This document shows positions 1 to 8,489 of a stretch of DNA of 26,192 nt, one piece after another. Where the stretch lies: contig JBHEMU010000083.1 in the NCBI GenBank assembly GCA_046262415.1, positions 1-26,192 of the forward strand, in the 5' to 3' direction. The notes under the pieces are model-generated. The model was not told the origin of the DNA. It saw nothing but the letters and a program-made list of their open reading frames with translations, and ran no database searches. The DNA is from JACDAS01 sp046262415 (GTDB lineage Bacteria > Actinomycetota > Thermoleophilia > Gaiellales > Gaiellaceae). Position 1 is the stretch's first letter; the number at the start of each line of letters is the position of its first letter. The position numbers and the translations under genes were made by a program.

Positions 1-1
1 C

Positions 2-259
2 CCGACCGTGATGGCCGGGCTCGTCTACTTCTCGGGCTGCGAGTTCTGCGGCATCCGCGCCTCGCGCTACGCCAAGCAGGGGCCGCGCGGCACGTACGCA
101 CTCGACGCGCGGACGGGCGAGCTCGTTTGGCAGTCGAAGGCCGGCCAGTACTCGCCGATCGTGGCCGACGAGGAACGCGTCTACCTGACGGGCAAGACGC
201 GCGTGTACGCGTACGAGCCGATCACGCGCTTCGGCGGCGGCAAGCTCCGCACCCGTTAG
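2..259 (+). CDS. PQQ-like beta-propeller protein, C-terminal fragment
   Basis: The frame is open to the left edge, so this is the 3' end of a longer gene. The first visible GTG at 8 is probably internal. The last ~85 residues contain a repeat typical of PQQ-like (YncE/BamB-like) propeller blades: GTYALDARTGELVW followed by SPIVADEERVYL and a short final strand. Such blades build secreted or periplasmic beta-propellers; no catalytic residue can be seen in this fragment. It lies 18 bp before an O-antigen-ligase-like gene, so it may belong to a cell-surface cluster extending to the left. The family call is fairly safe; the function is not known. Confidence 0.7.
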   Translation, partial: PTVMAGLVYFSGCEFCGIRASRYAKQGPRGTYALDARTGELVWQSKAGQYSPIVADEERVYLTGKTRVYAYEPITRFGGGKLRTR

Positions 260-277
260 GGTCCGGCGCGGAGCGCA

Positions 278-1750
278 TTGGAACACGGTGATACGGCTCA
301 GCTGGCCGCCGTCGTCGGCGCTCTCGGCGCCCCGCTCGTGCTGCTCGCGCGGACACAGGCGGTGCTGCTGGCCGGCTTCGCCGTCGTCCTCGCCGCGGAG
401 GTCGGCCTCGGCTACGCGATCGCGGGCGGCGTTCGCTGGAGCACGATCGTCGGGCCGGCCGGGCTCGCCGCCTCGGCCGGGGGCGGCGTCCTGTTCGCCG
501 CCGCGGCGGGCGTGCTCGTCCGGTACCCGGCCCTCGTGACTCCCGCAGTGCTGGCGGCGGCGCCCTTCAGGCTGCCGCTCGACTTCGACCGCGAGCACCG
601 CTTCCTCGTCTCGATCGCCGAGGGAGGCCAGCTGGGGCGGCTGCTGCCGCTCTACGGCGTCCTGACCGCCGCCACGCTCGCACTGGCGTTTCGCGTGCTG
701 CGCGGGGCGCCGGTCGCGGCCCTGCCGCGCGAGCTGTCGGTTCCGGCAGCGATCTTCCTCTCGTTTGCCGCGCTCTCGGTGCTCTGGACCGTCGATCTTC
801 CCGTCGGGGCCGGTCTGCTCCTGTACTTCCTGCTGCCCTTCGCGGTGCTCGTCGCGGTCGTCGGCCGGTCGCCGTTTCCGGCCTGGCTTCCGCGAGCCCT
901 CGCGGGGGTGGGAATCGGACTCGCGGCGCTCTTCGCGACGGTCGGCGTCTTCCAGGCGGCGACGCACACGCTCTTCTTCTACTCGCCGACCGTGGACGTG
1001 GCGAATACGTACTCGTCCTTCTTCCGCGTCACCTCGCTGTTCCGCGATCCGAGCCTCTACGGGCGCCACCTCGTGCTCGGAATCGCGATCGTGCTCGCCG
1101 CGCTGTGGCTGGGGCGGCTCCGCCTCGACGTCGCGACCGCGCTGACCGGCCTTCTCTTCGCGGGGCTCTACTTCTCGTACTCCCAGTCGAGTCTGGTGGC
1201 GCTGTTCGTGATCGTGGTGCTGATCACGGCCGTCGCCGGCGACAGGCGCGGCCGGCAGCTCGTCGCGGTCATAGCCGCGCTGAGCGTGCTCGCCTGCGCG
1301 GGCGTCGTCGCGGCGGCGGTCAAGGACGAGTCCGTGCGCCGCGCCACGAGCGACCGCTCGCGGCGGATCGAGACGGCCACGGAGGTGTTCCGGAAGCACC
1401 CGATCCACGGCGTCGGCCTCGGGTCGCAGCCGCTCGCGAGCCAGCTCGACGCTGCGCGGTTCGCCCAGAAGCCGCGCTTCGTGTCGCACACGACACCGCT
1501 CACCATCGCTGCCGAGCTCGGGCTTGCCGGTCTCGTCGCGTACCTCGCCGTCCTGGCCGGCGCGGCGCGCCTGCTCGACCGGGTCCGTCGCCGGGACCTC
1601 GCCCTCGGGCTGACGCTCGCCTCCGTCCTCCTCGCCCTGTTCGTGCACTCCCTCTTCTACAGCGGCTTCATCGAGGACCCGATCACCTGGGTCATCCTGG
1701 GCGTCGCCTCGAGCTTCCTCGTCGCCAGGGTGGGAGTGGCAGCTCGGTGA
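278..1750 (+). CDS. O-antigen ligase / Wzy-like polytopic membrane protein
   Basis: 490 residues from a TTG start, with about ten or more hydrophobic segments. A large loop in the C-terminal half carries the O-antigen ligase/polymerase signature: a GVGLGSQPLA stretch, then SHTTPLTIAAELGLAGL (roughly residues 385-425) leading into the last membrane helices. Members of this family (PF04932) join or polymerise lipid-linked glycans on the outer face of the membrane. The start is uncertain: TTG at 278 has a GGAG only about 4 bases upstream, and no ATG lies near. The stop overlaps the start of the next gene (GTGA), so the two are probably co-translated. Ligase and polymerase cannot be told apart from sequence alone. 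Confidence 0.8.
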   Translation: MEHGDTAQLAAVVGALGAPLVLLARTQAVLLAGFAVVLAAEVGLGYAIAGGVRWSTIVGPAGLAASAGGGVLFAAAAGVLVRYPALVTPAVLAAAPFRLPLDFDREHRFLVSIAEGGQLGRLLPLYGVLTAATLALAFRVLRGAPVAALPRELSVPAAIFLSFAALSVLWTVDLPVGAGLLLYFLLPFAVLVAVVGRSPFPAWLPRALAGVGIGLAALFATVGVFQAATHTLFFYSPTVDVANTYSSFFRVTSLFRDPSLYGRHLVLGIAIVLAALWLGRLRLDVATALTGLLFAGLYFSYSQSSLVALFVIVVLITAVAGDRRGRQLVAVIAALSVLACAGVVAAAVKDESVRRATSDRSRRIETATEVFRKHPIHGVGLGSQPLASQLDAARFAQKPRFVSHTTPLTIAAELGLAGLVAYLAVLAGAARLLDRVRRRDLALGLTLASVLLALFVHSLFYSGFIEDPITWVILGVASSFLVARVGVAAR

Positions 1751-3087
1751 CGCTCGCCGAGGGCAAGCGGCTCTCGCGCGAGGGGGTCTGGCTCGTGCTC
1801 GGGACCCTGGCGCTGCTCGTCGCCGTCAACGTTCCCCAGCTCGGCTCCGACCCCTGGCTCTTCCGTCCCGGCGAGGTGAGCCCTCGCGGGATCCTCGGCC
1901 CCCTCGTTCGAATGGCCGGCGAGCGCTGGGACTACGGATTCGTGCGCACGCCGGGCGTGATCGCGGGGCTCGGCCTTGCTCTGCTGGCTGCACTCGCCCC
2001 TCGGCTGCCCCCCTGGCGGGCGGCGGCGGGCTACGGGGCGGCGCTCGCCGTCGTCGCCGCACTGGCGCTGCCGGCCACGCTGCTCCAGGTCGGCCTCCGC
2101 GACGCGACCGCGCCCTGGTTCTTCACCAACGACTCGACGTACCAGATCGAGCTCGCCGGCGACCTCGTGCTCGACGGCGACAACCCCTACGGGCACGAGT
2201 ACGCCGGCTCGGGCCTGGAGCGCTTCTACAGCCGCGACGGCTCGGTCGGCCCCGGGACGGTGGAGCGGCAGGTGGCGCTCCGCCACTTTGCGTACTTCCC
2301 GGGAACCCCCGTCTCGGCGGCGCTCTGGCGGGTGCTGCCGGGACCGCTCGACGACTATCGCATCCTCGTCCTGCTCGCAACTCTCGGGCTGCTGTTCGCG
2401 CCGCTCCTCTTCCCCGGCCCCCTGGCGGTGCGGATCGCCGCCGGGGCGCTGCTCGCCGGGAACCCGTTGAGCGTGCGCGCGGCCTGGTTCGGGGCGGCGG
2501 ACGCACCCAGCCTGCTGGCGCTCGTGCTGGCGTTCGGGCTCGTCCTGCGCTCGCGCTTCGCGGCCGCGGGCCTCGCCCTCGGCGCGGCGATCATGTTGAA
2601 GCAGTTCGCCGTGGTCGCGCTGCCCTTCCTCGTCCTGATCGCGCTGCGGGGCGGCGGCCCGGCGGCGCTGCGGCGCGGCGGCGCCGCACTCGGTGCGACG
2701 GTGGCGGCCGTGACGCTGCCGTTCCTGGTCGCCGGGCCGGGCGCGCTGTGGGCCGACACGATCCGCTACGGGGCCGCGACCTACCGGATCGTCGGCTACG
2801 GGCTCTCGAACCTCCTGCTCGAGGCGGGCGTGCTCGACGACCGGTTCGGCCCCTACCCCTTCGCCTGGCTGGCCCTCCTCGTCTGGCTCCCGGTGACGGC
2901 GTGGCTGCTCTGGCGCCAGGCGCGGTCGCCCGCCCTCTGGACCGGGGCGCTCGGGTTCACCGTCTCGATCTTCCTGCTGATCTTCCTCGGGCGCGCCTTC
3001 CAGACGTCGTACCTCGTCTGGCCGCTCACGGGCCTCGCGCTCAGCGCGCTCGTCGCCGCCGGGGAGCGGGCTTCCGAGCGACCGTGA
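1747..3087 (+). CDS. GT87/DUF2029-like membrane glycosyltransferase
   Basis: 446 residues starting at a GTG that overlaps the upstream stop codon. The frame is open far upstream, but the GTGA junction and the hydrophobic start (LVLGTLALLVAV) decide this start. It has about nine to ten membrane segments. Between the early helices lies an extracytoplasmic loop with NDSTYQIELAGDLVLDGDNP, followed by the NPYGHEY region, a pattern common in GT87-type polyprenyl-phosphate-mannose-dependent transferases. GNPLSVRAAWFGAADAPSLL and LKQFAVVALPFL in later helices agree. It probably adds a sugar from a lipid donor outside the membrane and works with the ligase-like neighbour. Its last 47 bp overlap the 3' end of the opposite-strand gene at 3041-3988. 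Confidence 0.75.
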   Translation: MTLAEGKRLSREGVWLVLGTLALLVAVNVPQLGSDPWLFRPGEVSPRGILGPLVRMAGERWDYGFVRTPGVIAGLGLALLAALAPRLPPWRAAAGYGAALAVVAALALPATLLQVGLRDATAPWFFTNDSTYQIELAGDLVLDGDNPYGHEYAGSGLERFYSRDGSVGPGTVERQVALRHFAYFPGTPVSAALWRVLPGPLDDYRILVLLATLGLLFAPLLFPGPLAVRIAAGALLAGNPLSVRAAWFGAADAPSLLALVLAFGLVLRSRFAAAGLALGAAIMLKQFAVVALPFLVLIALRGGGPAALRRGGAALGATVAAVTLPFLVAGPGALWADTIRYGAATYRIVGYGLSNLLLEAGVLDDRFGPYPFAWLALLVWLPVTAWLLWRQARSPALWTGALGFTVSIFLLIFLGRAFQTSYLVWPLTGLALSALVAAGERASERP

Positions 3088-3988
3088 CCGTGGCGCGGTC
3101 CGTGTGGCCGTTGGCCTCGACGACGAGCGCGAAGCGGCCCGGCCTGCGGGCGCGCAGCCGCAGTCTCCGGAAGCTCGCCGTGCCGGAGCGGCCGGCAAAG
3201 CGCCAGTCGTAGGAGGCCGCGTCGGTGGCGACGGAGACGCCGAAGCTCTCGCCCACTCGCGTGCGGAGGATCGAGGGAGCCACCTCGACGTAGCGGATCG
3301 TCACCGGGCCCGCCGGCACGCGGGGCGTCCGGTTGCCGGCCAGGTCGACTCCCACGATCTGCAGCCGATACGTCCCCGCCGGCAGCGGGCGGCCGTCGAC
3401 CCGCCCGTACCACTGCAGCTGCCCCGGTGTCTTCACGCGGGCGCGGCCACGCACACGCCGGACGCCGTTGACGATCAGCAGCGCGCGCCCCGGCTCGCTC
3501 AGGCGGTAGCGGACGGCGATGCCGTCGCGGCGGCCGTCGCCGTCGGGAGAGAACCGGCGCGGCCTGACGCCGATCGGCTCGATGCCCGGCGTCGTCGTGT
3601 CGACCTGGATCCGGTTCTCCAGGACGATCGTGCGGTCGCGGTCGTCGAAGTGCACGCGAGGCCTGTAGACGCCCTCGGGCACCACGTCGCCCCCGTCGTC
3701 GCGCCCGTCCCAGGCCACCCGCACCGGCCCCGGCGCGAAGCGCCGCCGGCGCAGGAGCGTGCGGACGACCCCGTCGCCCGAGTCGACGATCGCGATCGTG
3801 AGGCGGTCGCGGCGCTGCAACCGGAACCTGATCTCCGCGGGGGCGCACTCGCACACCGGCGAGAAGATCTTGGTCACGCTCGGCCCGGCGATCGGGCTGC
3901 GCTCGAGCTTCAGGCGCTCGGCGATCGCGAAGGACGCGACCGTGGCGCCGAGCAGCGCGATCACGAGCACGACCCGTCCGAGGGGCAC
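3041..3988 (-). CDS. Membrane-anchored FlgD-Ig-like domain protein
   Basis: 315 residues from a GTG start. Residues ~5-23 are a hydrophobic anchor or signal (VVLVIALLGATVASFAIAE). Two FlgD-type Ig-like modules follow: the first ends in VAWDGRDDGGDVVPEGVYR, and the second opens with RRFSPDGDGRRDG and closes with RLPAGTY-like strands (WYGRVDGRPLPAGTYRLQI). A short Ig/PKD-like region and an Arg-rich tail (RKPAPRRRRAR) come last. Near the N-terminus there is a CEC motif. FlgD-Ig domains are structural modules of secreted proteins, so an extracytoplasmic binding or scaffold role is likely. It is the last gene of the minus-strand string, 3 bases beyond a palindromic element, and overlaps the convergent gene by 47 bp. 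Confidence 0.7.
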   Translation of the reverse strand: MPLGRVVLVIALLGATVASFAIAERLKLERSPIAGPSVTKIFSPVCECAPAEIRFRLQRRDRLTIAIVDSGDGVVRTLLRRRRFAPGPVRVAWDGRDDGGDVVPEGVYRPRVHFDDRDRTIVLENRIQVDTTTPGIEPIGVRPRRFSPDGDGRRDGIAVRYRLSEPGRALLIVNGVRRVRGRARVKTPGQLQWYGRVDGRPLPAGTYRLQIVGVDLAGNRTPRVPAGPVTIRYVEVAPSILRTRVGESFGVSVATDAASYDWRFAGRSGTASFRRLRLRARRPGRFALVVEANGHTDRATVTVARKPAPRRRRAR

Positions 3989-3990
3989 TA

Positions 3991-4152
3991 GTGCCTCGTC
4001 CGGTGACGTTGCCGAGTTCCTGGGTCGCGAGCACCAAGCCGGGCTAGGACGCAGGGAGCCCGCGTACCCGTGCGTACAGGGGCGACTGAGGACGACGCCT
4101 GGCGCCGCGTGATCGCGGGCCAGGGGCCGGCGGACGTTGCCGGACGAGGCAC
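3991..4152 (+). repeat. Palindromic intergenic element, copy 1 (candidate structured RNA or MITE)
   Basis: Fills almost the whole gap between two minus-strand genes. The outer arms 3991-4009 and 4134-4152 pair over 19 positions, two of them G.U on the + strand. An inner helix pairs CCTGG/CGCGA/CAC (4019-4034) with 4109-4124. The apex is a GTAC...GTAC hairpin at 4064-4077. Conserved boxes GGCTAGGACGCAGGG (4042-4056) and GAGGACGACGC (4088-4098) face each other in an internal loop. Both boxes recur in the copies at 11179 and 17092. Orientation is given by the boxes; transcription is not shown. Confidence 0.75.
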
Positions 4153-4156
4153 CCGG

Positions 4157-4828
4157 CTAACGCTCGAGGCCGCGTACGAGCACGAACGGCTCGGCGAACT
4201 CGCAGCCGGCCGTGGCGCCGTGCAGCTCGGCGTGCGCCCGGAGCGCCCGCTCGCTGCGCGGGGGCGGGTACGGGCGGGCCTCGGTCAGGTAGCGCGCGAA
4301 GGCGCGGAGCTTGCGGTCCAGCGTCTCCGAGATGTCGACGAACCAGTTCGGGCGGAAGCCCGGCAGCGGCTCGAACGTCCACTCCGTGCTGGAGGTCGGG
4401 GCATAGGTCAGGAGGCGAAGCACGCGCTGGCCGGGCGCCGGGCGCGTCGCCACGGCGACCGAGTCGAAGAGCGCACGGTGGTCGCGGTTCACGTCCGGGT
4501 GGACGGTGTAGACGACCTCTGCCCCGAAGTCGTCCAGCTGCTCCGCTACGAGCCGGTTCACCTCGACGTGCGGGACCGAGTCGAGGCGCATGTCCGGCAG
4601 GTCGAGGTGCACGTAGTCGCGCACCCCGAGCTCGGCCGCCGCCTGCACGGCCTCGTCGTTCTTCTGCAGCCGCACGGCCGCGTCGCCCGGGTACTGGGTC
4701 GAGCTGCCGTCGGTGACGCAGACGATCCGCACCTCGTCCCCCCGCAGCGCCGCGTGCACGGCGATCGTGCCACCCATCCCGAGCACCTCGTCGTCGGGGT
4801 GCGCGGCGAAGACGAGGACGCGGCTCAT
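4157..4828 (-). CDS. PIG-L (LmbE-type) N-deacetylase family protein
   Basis: 223 residues from ATG at 4828, which overlaps the stop of the formyltransferase gene (ATGA). The N-terminal zinc site AHPDDEVLGMGG (His10, Asp12, Asp13) and the second motif HPDVNRDHRAL (His110, Asp112, His117) are the signature of the PIG-L family, zinc hydrolases that remove acyl groups from N-acetylated sugars such as GlcNAc conjugates. The length matches the family. Tight coupling to an N-formyltransferase suggests both work on the same sugar amine: deacetylation followed or preceded by formylation. The exact substrate cannot be read from the sequence; mycothiol-type and glycan-type deacetylases share these motifs. 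Confidence 0.87.
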   Translation of the reverse strand: MSRVLVFAAHPDDEVLGMGGTIAVHAALRGDEVRIVCVTDGSSTQYPGDAAVRLQKNDEAVQAAAELGVRDYVHLDLPDMRLDSVPHVEVNRLVAEQLDDFGAEVVYTVHPDVNRDHRALFDSVAVATRPAPGQRVLRLLTYAPTSSTEWTFEPLPGFRPNWFVDISETLDRKLRAFARYLTEARPYPPPRSERALRAHAELHGATAGCEFAEPFVLVRGLER

Positions 4829-5715
4829 CCGAGCCGGGCTCCCACCGGCAGCGGCCCGGGCGCCTCGATCTCCTCGAGCAGGAGCGCGCCCTCCCCGCAG
4901 GCGACGACGGCGCCGTCCGGCCGCGACTCGACGACCGTTCCCGAGGGAGCCCCGGCGTCGTGCTCGACGGGCCGGGCCCGCCAGACGACGACCTTGGACT
5001 CGCCGAGGTAGGTGAACGCCCCCGGGTAGGGCCTGGTCTGCGCCCGCACCCAGTCGTAGAGGTACGGGGCGCGGGTCTCCCAGTCGATGATCCCGTCCGC
5101 GGGCGTCCGCCTCGGCCACGCGCTCGCCCGGAGCGAATCCTGCGGGATCCGCGGGGCGGTCCCCTCGGCCAGCCGGGGTACGAACGCGCGGATCAGGTCG
5201 ACGTGGGCGCGGCTGAGCTTGTCGTAGAGCGTCGTCGCCGTCTCGTCCGCCTCGACGGGCACCTCGACCTGAGCCACGATCGGCCCCGAGTCGGCGGTCG
5301 GGTCCGCGATCTCGAACAGGGTGACGCCGGTGCGGGCGAGCCCGCTCAGGATCGTCCAGGGGATCGGCGCCCGGCCGCGGTGGCGCGGCAGCAAGGTCGG
5401 ATGCATCCCGAAGACGCCGCCCGGGGCCAGCGCGAGGAAGTCCTCACGGAGGAGCTGCGACCAGCCGACGACGAAGATCGCGTCGAGGCGCTCCGGTCGC
5501 AGTGCCTCGAGCACCGCGGGGTCGTTCGCGTCGGCAGCCTCGATCAGCCGGGCGCCGTGGCGTAGGGCGACCTCGCCGAAGGAGCACTGTCCGGAGCGGT
5601 TCGGGTCGATCGGGCCGGGGAGCGTCAGCACGGCCACGATCTCCGCACCCGCCTCGGCCGCCGCCTCGAGGCAGTCGCGGCCCATCACGTCGAAGCTCAC
5701 CCAGGCGGTGCGCAC
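4825..5715 (-). CDS. Formyltransferase (Fmt/ArnA fold, probably sugar N-formyltransferase)
   Basis: 296 residues from a GTG start. The formyl-THF-dependent transferase core shows MHPTLLPRHRGRAPIPW at 104-120 (catalytic His105) and DSGPIVAQ (Asp142), followed by a C-terminal Fmt-like OB domain ending EGALLLEEIEAPG. In Fmt and ArnA the residue two before this His is Asn; here it is Gly103. HPT-LP-RGR-P-W is closer to the sugar N-formyltransferases of glycan clusters than to methionyl-tRNA formyltransferase. It lies 4 bases after the methyltransferase gene and overlaps the PIG-L gene by 4 bases, in keeping with sugar modification. A true tRNA formyltransferase is possible but less likely. Confidence 0.75.
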   Translation of the reverse strand: MRTAWVSFDVMGRDCLEAAAEAGAEIVAVLTLPGPIDPNRSGQCSFGEVALRHGARLIEAADANDPAVLEALRPERLDAIFVVGWSQLLREDFLALAPGGVFGMHPTLLPRHRGRAPIPWTILSGLARTGVTLFEIADPTADSGPIVAQVEVPVEADETATTLYDKLSRAHVDLIRAFVPRLAEGTAPRIPQDSLRASAWPRRTPADGIIDWETRAPYLYDWVRAQTRPYPGAFTYLGESKVVVWRARPVEHDAGAPSGTVVESRPDGAVVACGEGALLLEEIEAPGPLPVGARLG

Positions 5716-5719
5716 GGGG

Positions 5720-6418
5720 CTACCTGATCGCGCGGAGGATCCTCCGCGCGGCGCGCGACGCCGGCTGGGGGATGAGCTTCCGCGCCCGGTAGGCGAGCTC
5801 GAAGCTCCGCTTCAGCGCGAGGCTGTAGCGCGCCCGGATGCGGTCGCCCCGCGTGTTCTGCGCCACCTTCGTCGCCACCGTGGTCGAGCCGAAGACGAAG
5901 CGGACGTCCTTGAACTGCGTGGACCGGTAGACGTGCTCCTCCACCACCCGCTTGGGGCCGTCCCAGAGCGTCGTGTCGTGGACGGCCAGGACGCCGCCCT
6001 CGACCAGCTTCGGCACCCACTGGTCGAAGTCCGCCTTGACGTCGTCGTACTCGTGGGATCCGTCGACGAAGAGGAGCTCGACCGGCTCGTGGAAGTCCGG
6101 CGCAGCCGCCTGCGAGAGCGACGGGATCGGCGTGACGAGGTCGGCGATGCCGGCGCGCTCGATGTTCGCCTTGAACTCGCCGAAGCGGTAGTCCGCGTGT
6201 GGGTCGACCGCGTAGATCCGGACGTTGCCGCCGGCGCGCGAGCCGAGCCCGAGGCAGGTGGTCGACTTGCCCTTCCAGGAGCCGATCTCGACGATCACGC
6301 CGCGACCCGTGCAGCGGCTGGCGAGGTCGTACAGCGCCTCCCCCTCCTCGTCGGTCAGCCAGCCCGGGATGTCGGCGATCAGGGCGCGGAGACGCGCGAT
6401 TTCCTGCGTTCGGGCCAC
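5720..6418 (-). CDS. Class I SAM-dependent methyltransferase (Methyltransf_24-like)
   Basis: 232 residues from GTG at 6418. The SAM-binding motif I is VIVEIGSWKGKSTT (41-54), an acidic residue follows at the end of the next strand (YAVDPHADY), and the post-core motif LFVDGSHEYDDVKADF (116-131) with AVHDTT is typical of the Methyltransf_24/cephalosporin-hydroxylase-like group often found in glycan clusters. The C-terminal ~50 residues are basic (ARKLIPQPASRAARRILRAIR), perhaps for membrane association. The start overlaps the end of the exporter gene by 40 bp, and no better downstream start is obvious. It probably O-methylates a sugar or lipid intermediate; the substrate is unknown. Confidence 0.75.
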   Translation of the reverse strand: MARTQEIARLRALIADIPGWLTDEEGEALYDLASRCTGRGVIVEIGSWKGKSTTCLGLGSRAGGNVRIYAVDPHADYRFGEFKANIERAGIADLVTPIPSLSQAAAPDFHEPVELLFVDGSHEYDDVKADFDQWVPKLVEGGVLAVHDTTLWDGPKRVVEEHVYRSTQFKDVRFVFGSTTVATKVAQNTRGDRIRARYSLALKRSFELAYRARKLIPQPASRAARRILRAIR

Positions 6419-7347
6419 CGCCGGGCCAGTCTAGACGGGGCCGGTGCGACCGCGTGCCCGTTGAGGCCTCCCGCCTCCAGTGGAACGCGCCGGTTCGAGC
6501 GAGCCTGGTAGGCGAGGATGATCAGAGCGGTCGCGCCGGCGCCGAAGCCGAACGAGATGATCCAGTTCGACTGCGGCACCTCCAGCAGCTTGATCCCGCC
6601 CAGCGTGAGCACGGTCGCGAGCGCGACGCGCAGGGCGCGGTCCGGCAGCTTGACCGTCAGCTGGCTCGAGAGCAGGACGCCCGGGATCGAGCCGATCAGG
6701 AGCCAGCCCATCGCGCCGAAGTCGACGTTGCCGGCGTAGACGTGTCCGGCGCCCGCGACCCAGAGCAGGAAGGCGGCGTGCATGATGTCCGTCCCGACGA
6801 TCGTGGCCGCGGCGAGCGGGTAGACGATCAGCATCATCAGCCCGAAGAACGTCCCGCTCCCGACCGAGGTCAGACCGACGATGAAGCCGCCCGAGAGACC
6901 GATGGCGACGGCGAGCTTGCGGTCGCGGCTCTGGAGCCAGAACGCACCCGGCCGTGGCTCCTTCGGCAGGACGAACGCCTTCGCGAGGAAGCCCGTGCCG
7001 CCGAGGACGAGCGCCGCCCCGAGCACCTTCGCCTGGACCGACTCCACCCCGTCTCCGTAGCGCCCCTCCATCCAGTCGGCGACCGCGACGCCGACGAGGG
7101 AGAGCGGCGCCGAGCCGAGCAGCATCCAGGCCGTCAGACGCAGGTGCACGGTGCCGAGCCGGCGGTGCCGCACCGCGCCGAACGACTTGAAGATCGCTCC
7201 GTGCAGGATGTCGGTGCCGATCGCGATCGTCGGCTTGAAGCCGAAGAGCAGCACGAGCATCGGCGTCATCAGCGACCCGCCGCCCATGCCGGTCATCCCG
7301 ACGAGGCCCCCGATCAGGAAGCCCGCGATCGTGAGCTTCCAGTCCAA
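6379..7347 (-). CDS. TauE/SafE-type sulfite/sulfonate exporter
   Basis: 322 residues from a TTG at 7347, two bases after the sat stop. The frame is open upstream but no ATG/GTG lies near, so the start is inferred. About eight membrane helices form two homologous halves: the first has GLVGMTGMGGGSLMTPMLVL and IGTDILHGAIFKSFGAVRH, the second GFIVGLTSVGSGTFFGLMM and VGTDIMHAAFLLW. This duplicated pattern defines the TauE/SafE family (PF01925), some members of which export sulfite, sulfoacetate or other sulfonates. Its place straight after sat-cysC-cysH-comA supports a sulfur-anion role, either relieving sulfite or exporting a sulfonate product. The hydrophilic C-terminus extends into the methyltransferase gene. 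Confidence 0.82.
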   Translation of the reverse strand: MDWKLTIAGFLIGGLVGMTGMGGGSLMTPMLVLLFGFKPTIAIGTDILHGAIFKSFGAVRHRRLGTVHLRLTAWMLLGSAPLSLVGVAVADWMEGRYGDGVESVQAKVLGAALVLGGTGFLAKAFVLPKEPRPGAFWLQSRDRKLAVAIGLSGGFIVGLTSVGSGTFFGLMMLIVYPLAAATIVGTDIMHAAFLLWVAGAGHVYAGNVDFGAMGWLLIGSIPGVLLSSQLTVKLPDRALRVALATVLTLGGIKLLEVPQSNWIISFGFGAGATALIILAYQARSNRRVPLEAGGLNGHAVAPAPSRLARRWPERRKSRVSAP

Positions 7348-7349
7348 CG

Positions 7350-8489
7350 CTACGGCGTGCGGTAGGCCGCGATCAGCACCTCGGCGACCTCGGGCCGCGA
7401 GAACTCGACGGGCGGGAGCTGCCCGTCCGCGAGCAGCTCGCGCACCTTCGTCCCGGAGAGGAAGACGTGATCCGAGCCGGAGTGGGGACACGTCTTGGCC
7501 GAGGCCATCTGGCCGCAGGCGCGGCACCAGAAGGCGTGTTCGAAGAACATCGGCTCGATGTCCAGCTCGTGCGGCTCGAACTCGTCGAAGATCAGCTGCG
7601 CGTCGTAGGTGCCGTAGTAGGAGCCGACGCCGGCGTGGTCGCGGCCGACGATGAAGTGCGAGCAGCCGTAGTTCTTGCGGCAGATCGCATGCCAGATCGC
7701 CTCGCGGGGACCGGCGTAGCGCATCGCGGCCGGGAAGGCCGAGAGCACGACCCGGTCGGCCGGGTAGTAGTTGTCGAGCAGGACGCGGTAGCACTCGACG
7801 CGCGTCGCCGCCGGCACGTCGTCCGACTTCGTGTCGCCGACGAGCGGGTGGACCAGCAGCCCGTCCACGGTCTCCAGGGCGCCCTTCGTCAGGTACTCGT
7901 GCGCCCGGTGGATCGGGTTCCGGGTCTGGAAGCCGACGACGCGCTTCCAGCCGCGCCGCGCGAACTCGGCGCGGGTCTCCGCCGGATCCATGGCGAGCTC
8001 GGGGTAGGCCGGGGTGGCGCGCTCGAACACGGTCACGGAGCCGGCGAGGTAGCGCGGCTGCTGGTCGTAGAGCCTGGCGACCCCGGGGTGCTCTGCGTCC
8101 GTCGTCCCGAAGCAGCGCTCCGCCTCACGCGCGGGGTCGTAGTCGTACACGCCCTCGACCTCGAGCACGGCCAGCGGCCGGCCCGACGCGTCCGCCAGCG
8201 CCACCCGGTCGCCCGACGGGGCCTCGTCGACCGCCAGGCAGACGGGCAGGGCCCAGGGGAGCCCGTTCGCGAGGCGCATGTCCTCGACGACGGACTCGTA
8301 GTCCTCGGCGCCCATGAAGCCCTCGAGCGGGGAGAGGGCGCCCGAAGCGAGCATGTCCAGGTCGGACAGCTCGCGGGAGGTGAGGGTGACCCTCTCGAGC
8401 GATTCGAGCTCACCGGGCCGCTCGCCGGTGCGGTCGACGAGCGTGCCGCCGTGCGCCCGGATCAGGCGCTCGGTCGCCACGGCCGTCAT
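7350..8489 (-). CDS. sat: Sulfate adenylyltransferase (ATP sulfurylase)
   Basis: 379 residues from ATG at 8489, overlapping the cysC stop (ATGA). It makes APS from sulfate and ATP in the cytoplasm. Motifs of homomeric ATP sulfurylase are clear: QTRNPIHRAHEYL (188-200), VGRDHAGVGSYYGTYDAQ (281-298) and SGTKVRELL near the end. A Cys/His set at Cys322, Cys325, Cys334 and His336 looks like the zinc site found in many bacterial and archaeal enzymes of this type. The N-terminal PUA-like domain has LSPLEGFMG. The length is normal. Downstream lies the TauE/SafE exporter. Confidence 0.95.
   Translation of the reverse strand: MTAVATERLIRAHGGTLVDRTGERPGELESLERVTLTSRELSDLDMLASGALSPLEGFMGAEDYESVVEDMRLANGLPWALPVCLAVDEAPSGDRVALADASGRPLAVLEVEGVYDYDPAREAERCFGTTDAEHPGVARLYDQQPRYLAGSVTVFERATPAYPELAMDPAETRAEFARRGWKRVVGFQTRNPIHRAHEYLTKGALETVDGLLVHPLVGDTKSDDVPAATRVECYRVLLDNYYPADRVVLSAFPAAMRYAGPREAIWHAICRKNYGCSHFIVGRDHAGVGSYYGTYDAQLIFDEFEPHELDIEPMFFEHAFWCRACGQMASAKTCPHSGSDHVFLSGTKVRELLADGQLPPVEFSRPEVAEVLIAAYRTP

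Noticed and set aside
1657..3198. Long open minus-strand frame opposite the glycosyltransferase gene
   Set aside because: Its translation is Arg/Pro/Glu-rich low complexity, as expected for a shadow frame in GC-rich DNA; the plus-strand frame has clear membrane-protein sequence.
4825..5715. Gene as housekeeping methionyl-tRNA formyltransferase
   Set aside because: Missing Asn before the catalytic His, HPT-LP-RGR motif and coupling to PIG-L favour a sugar enzyme, though not decisively.
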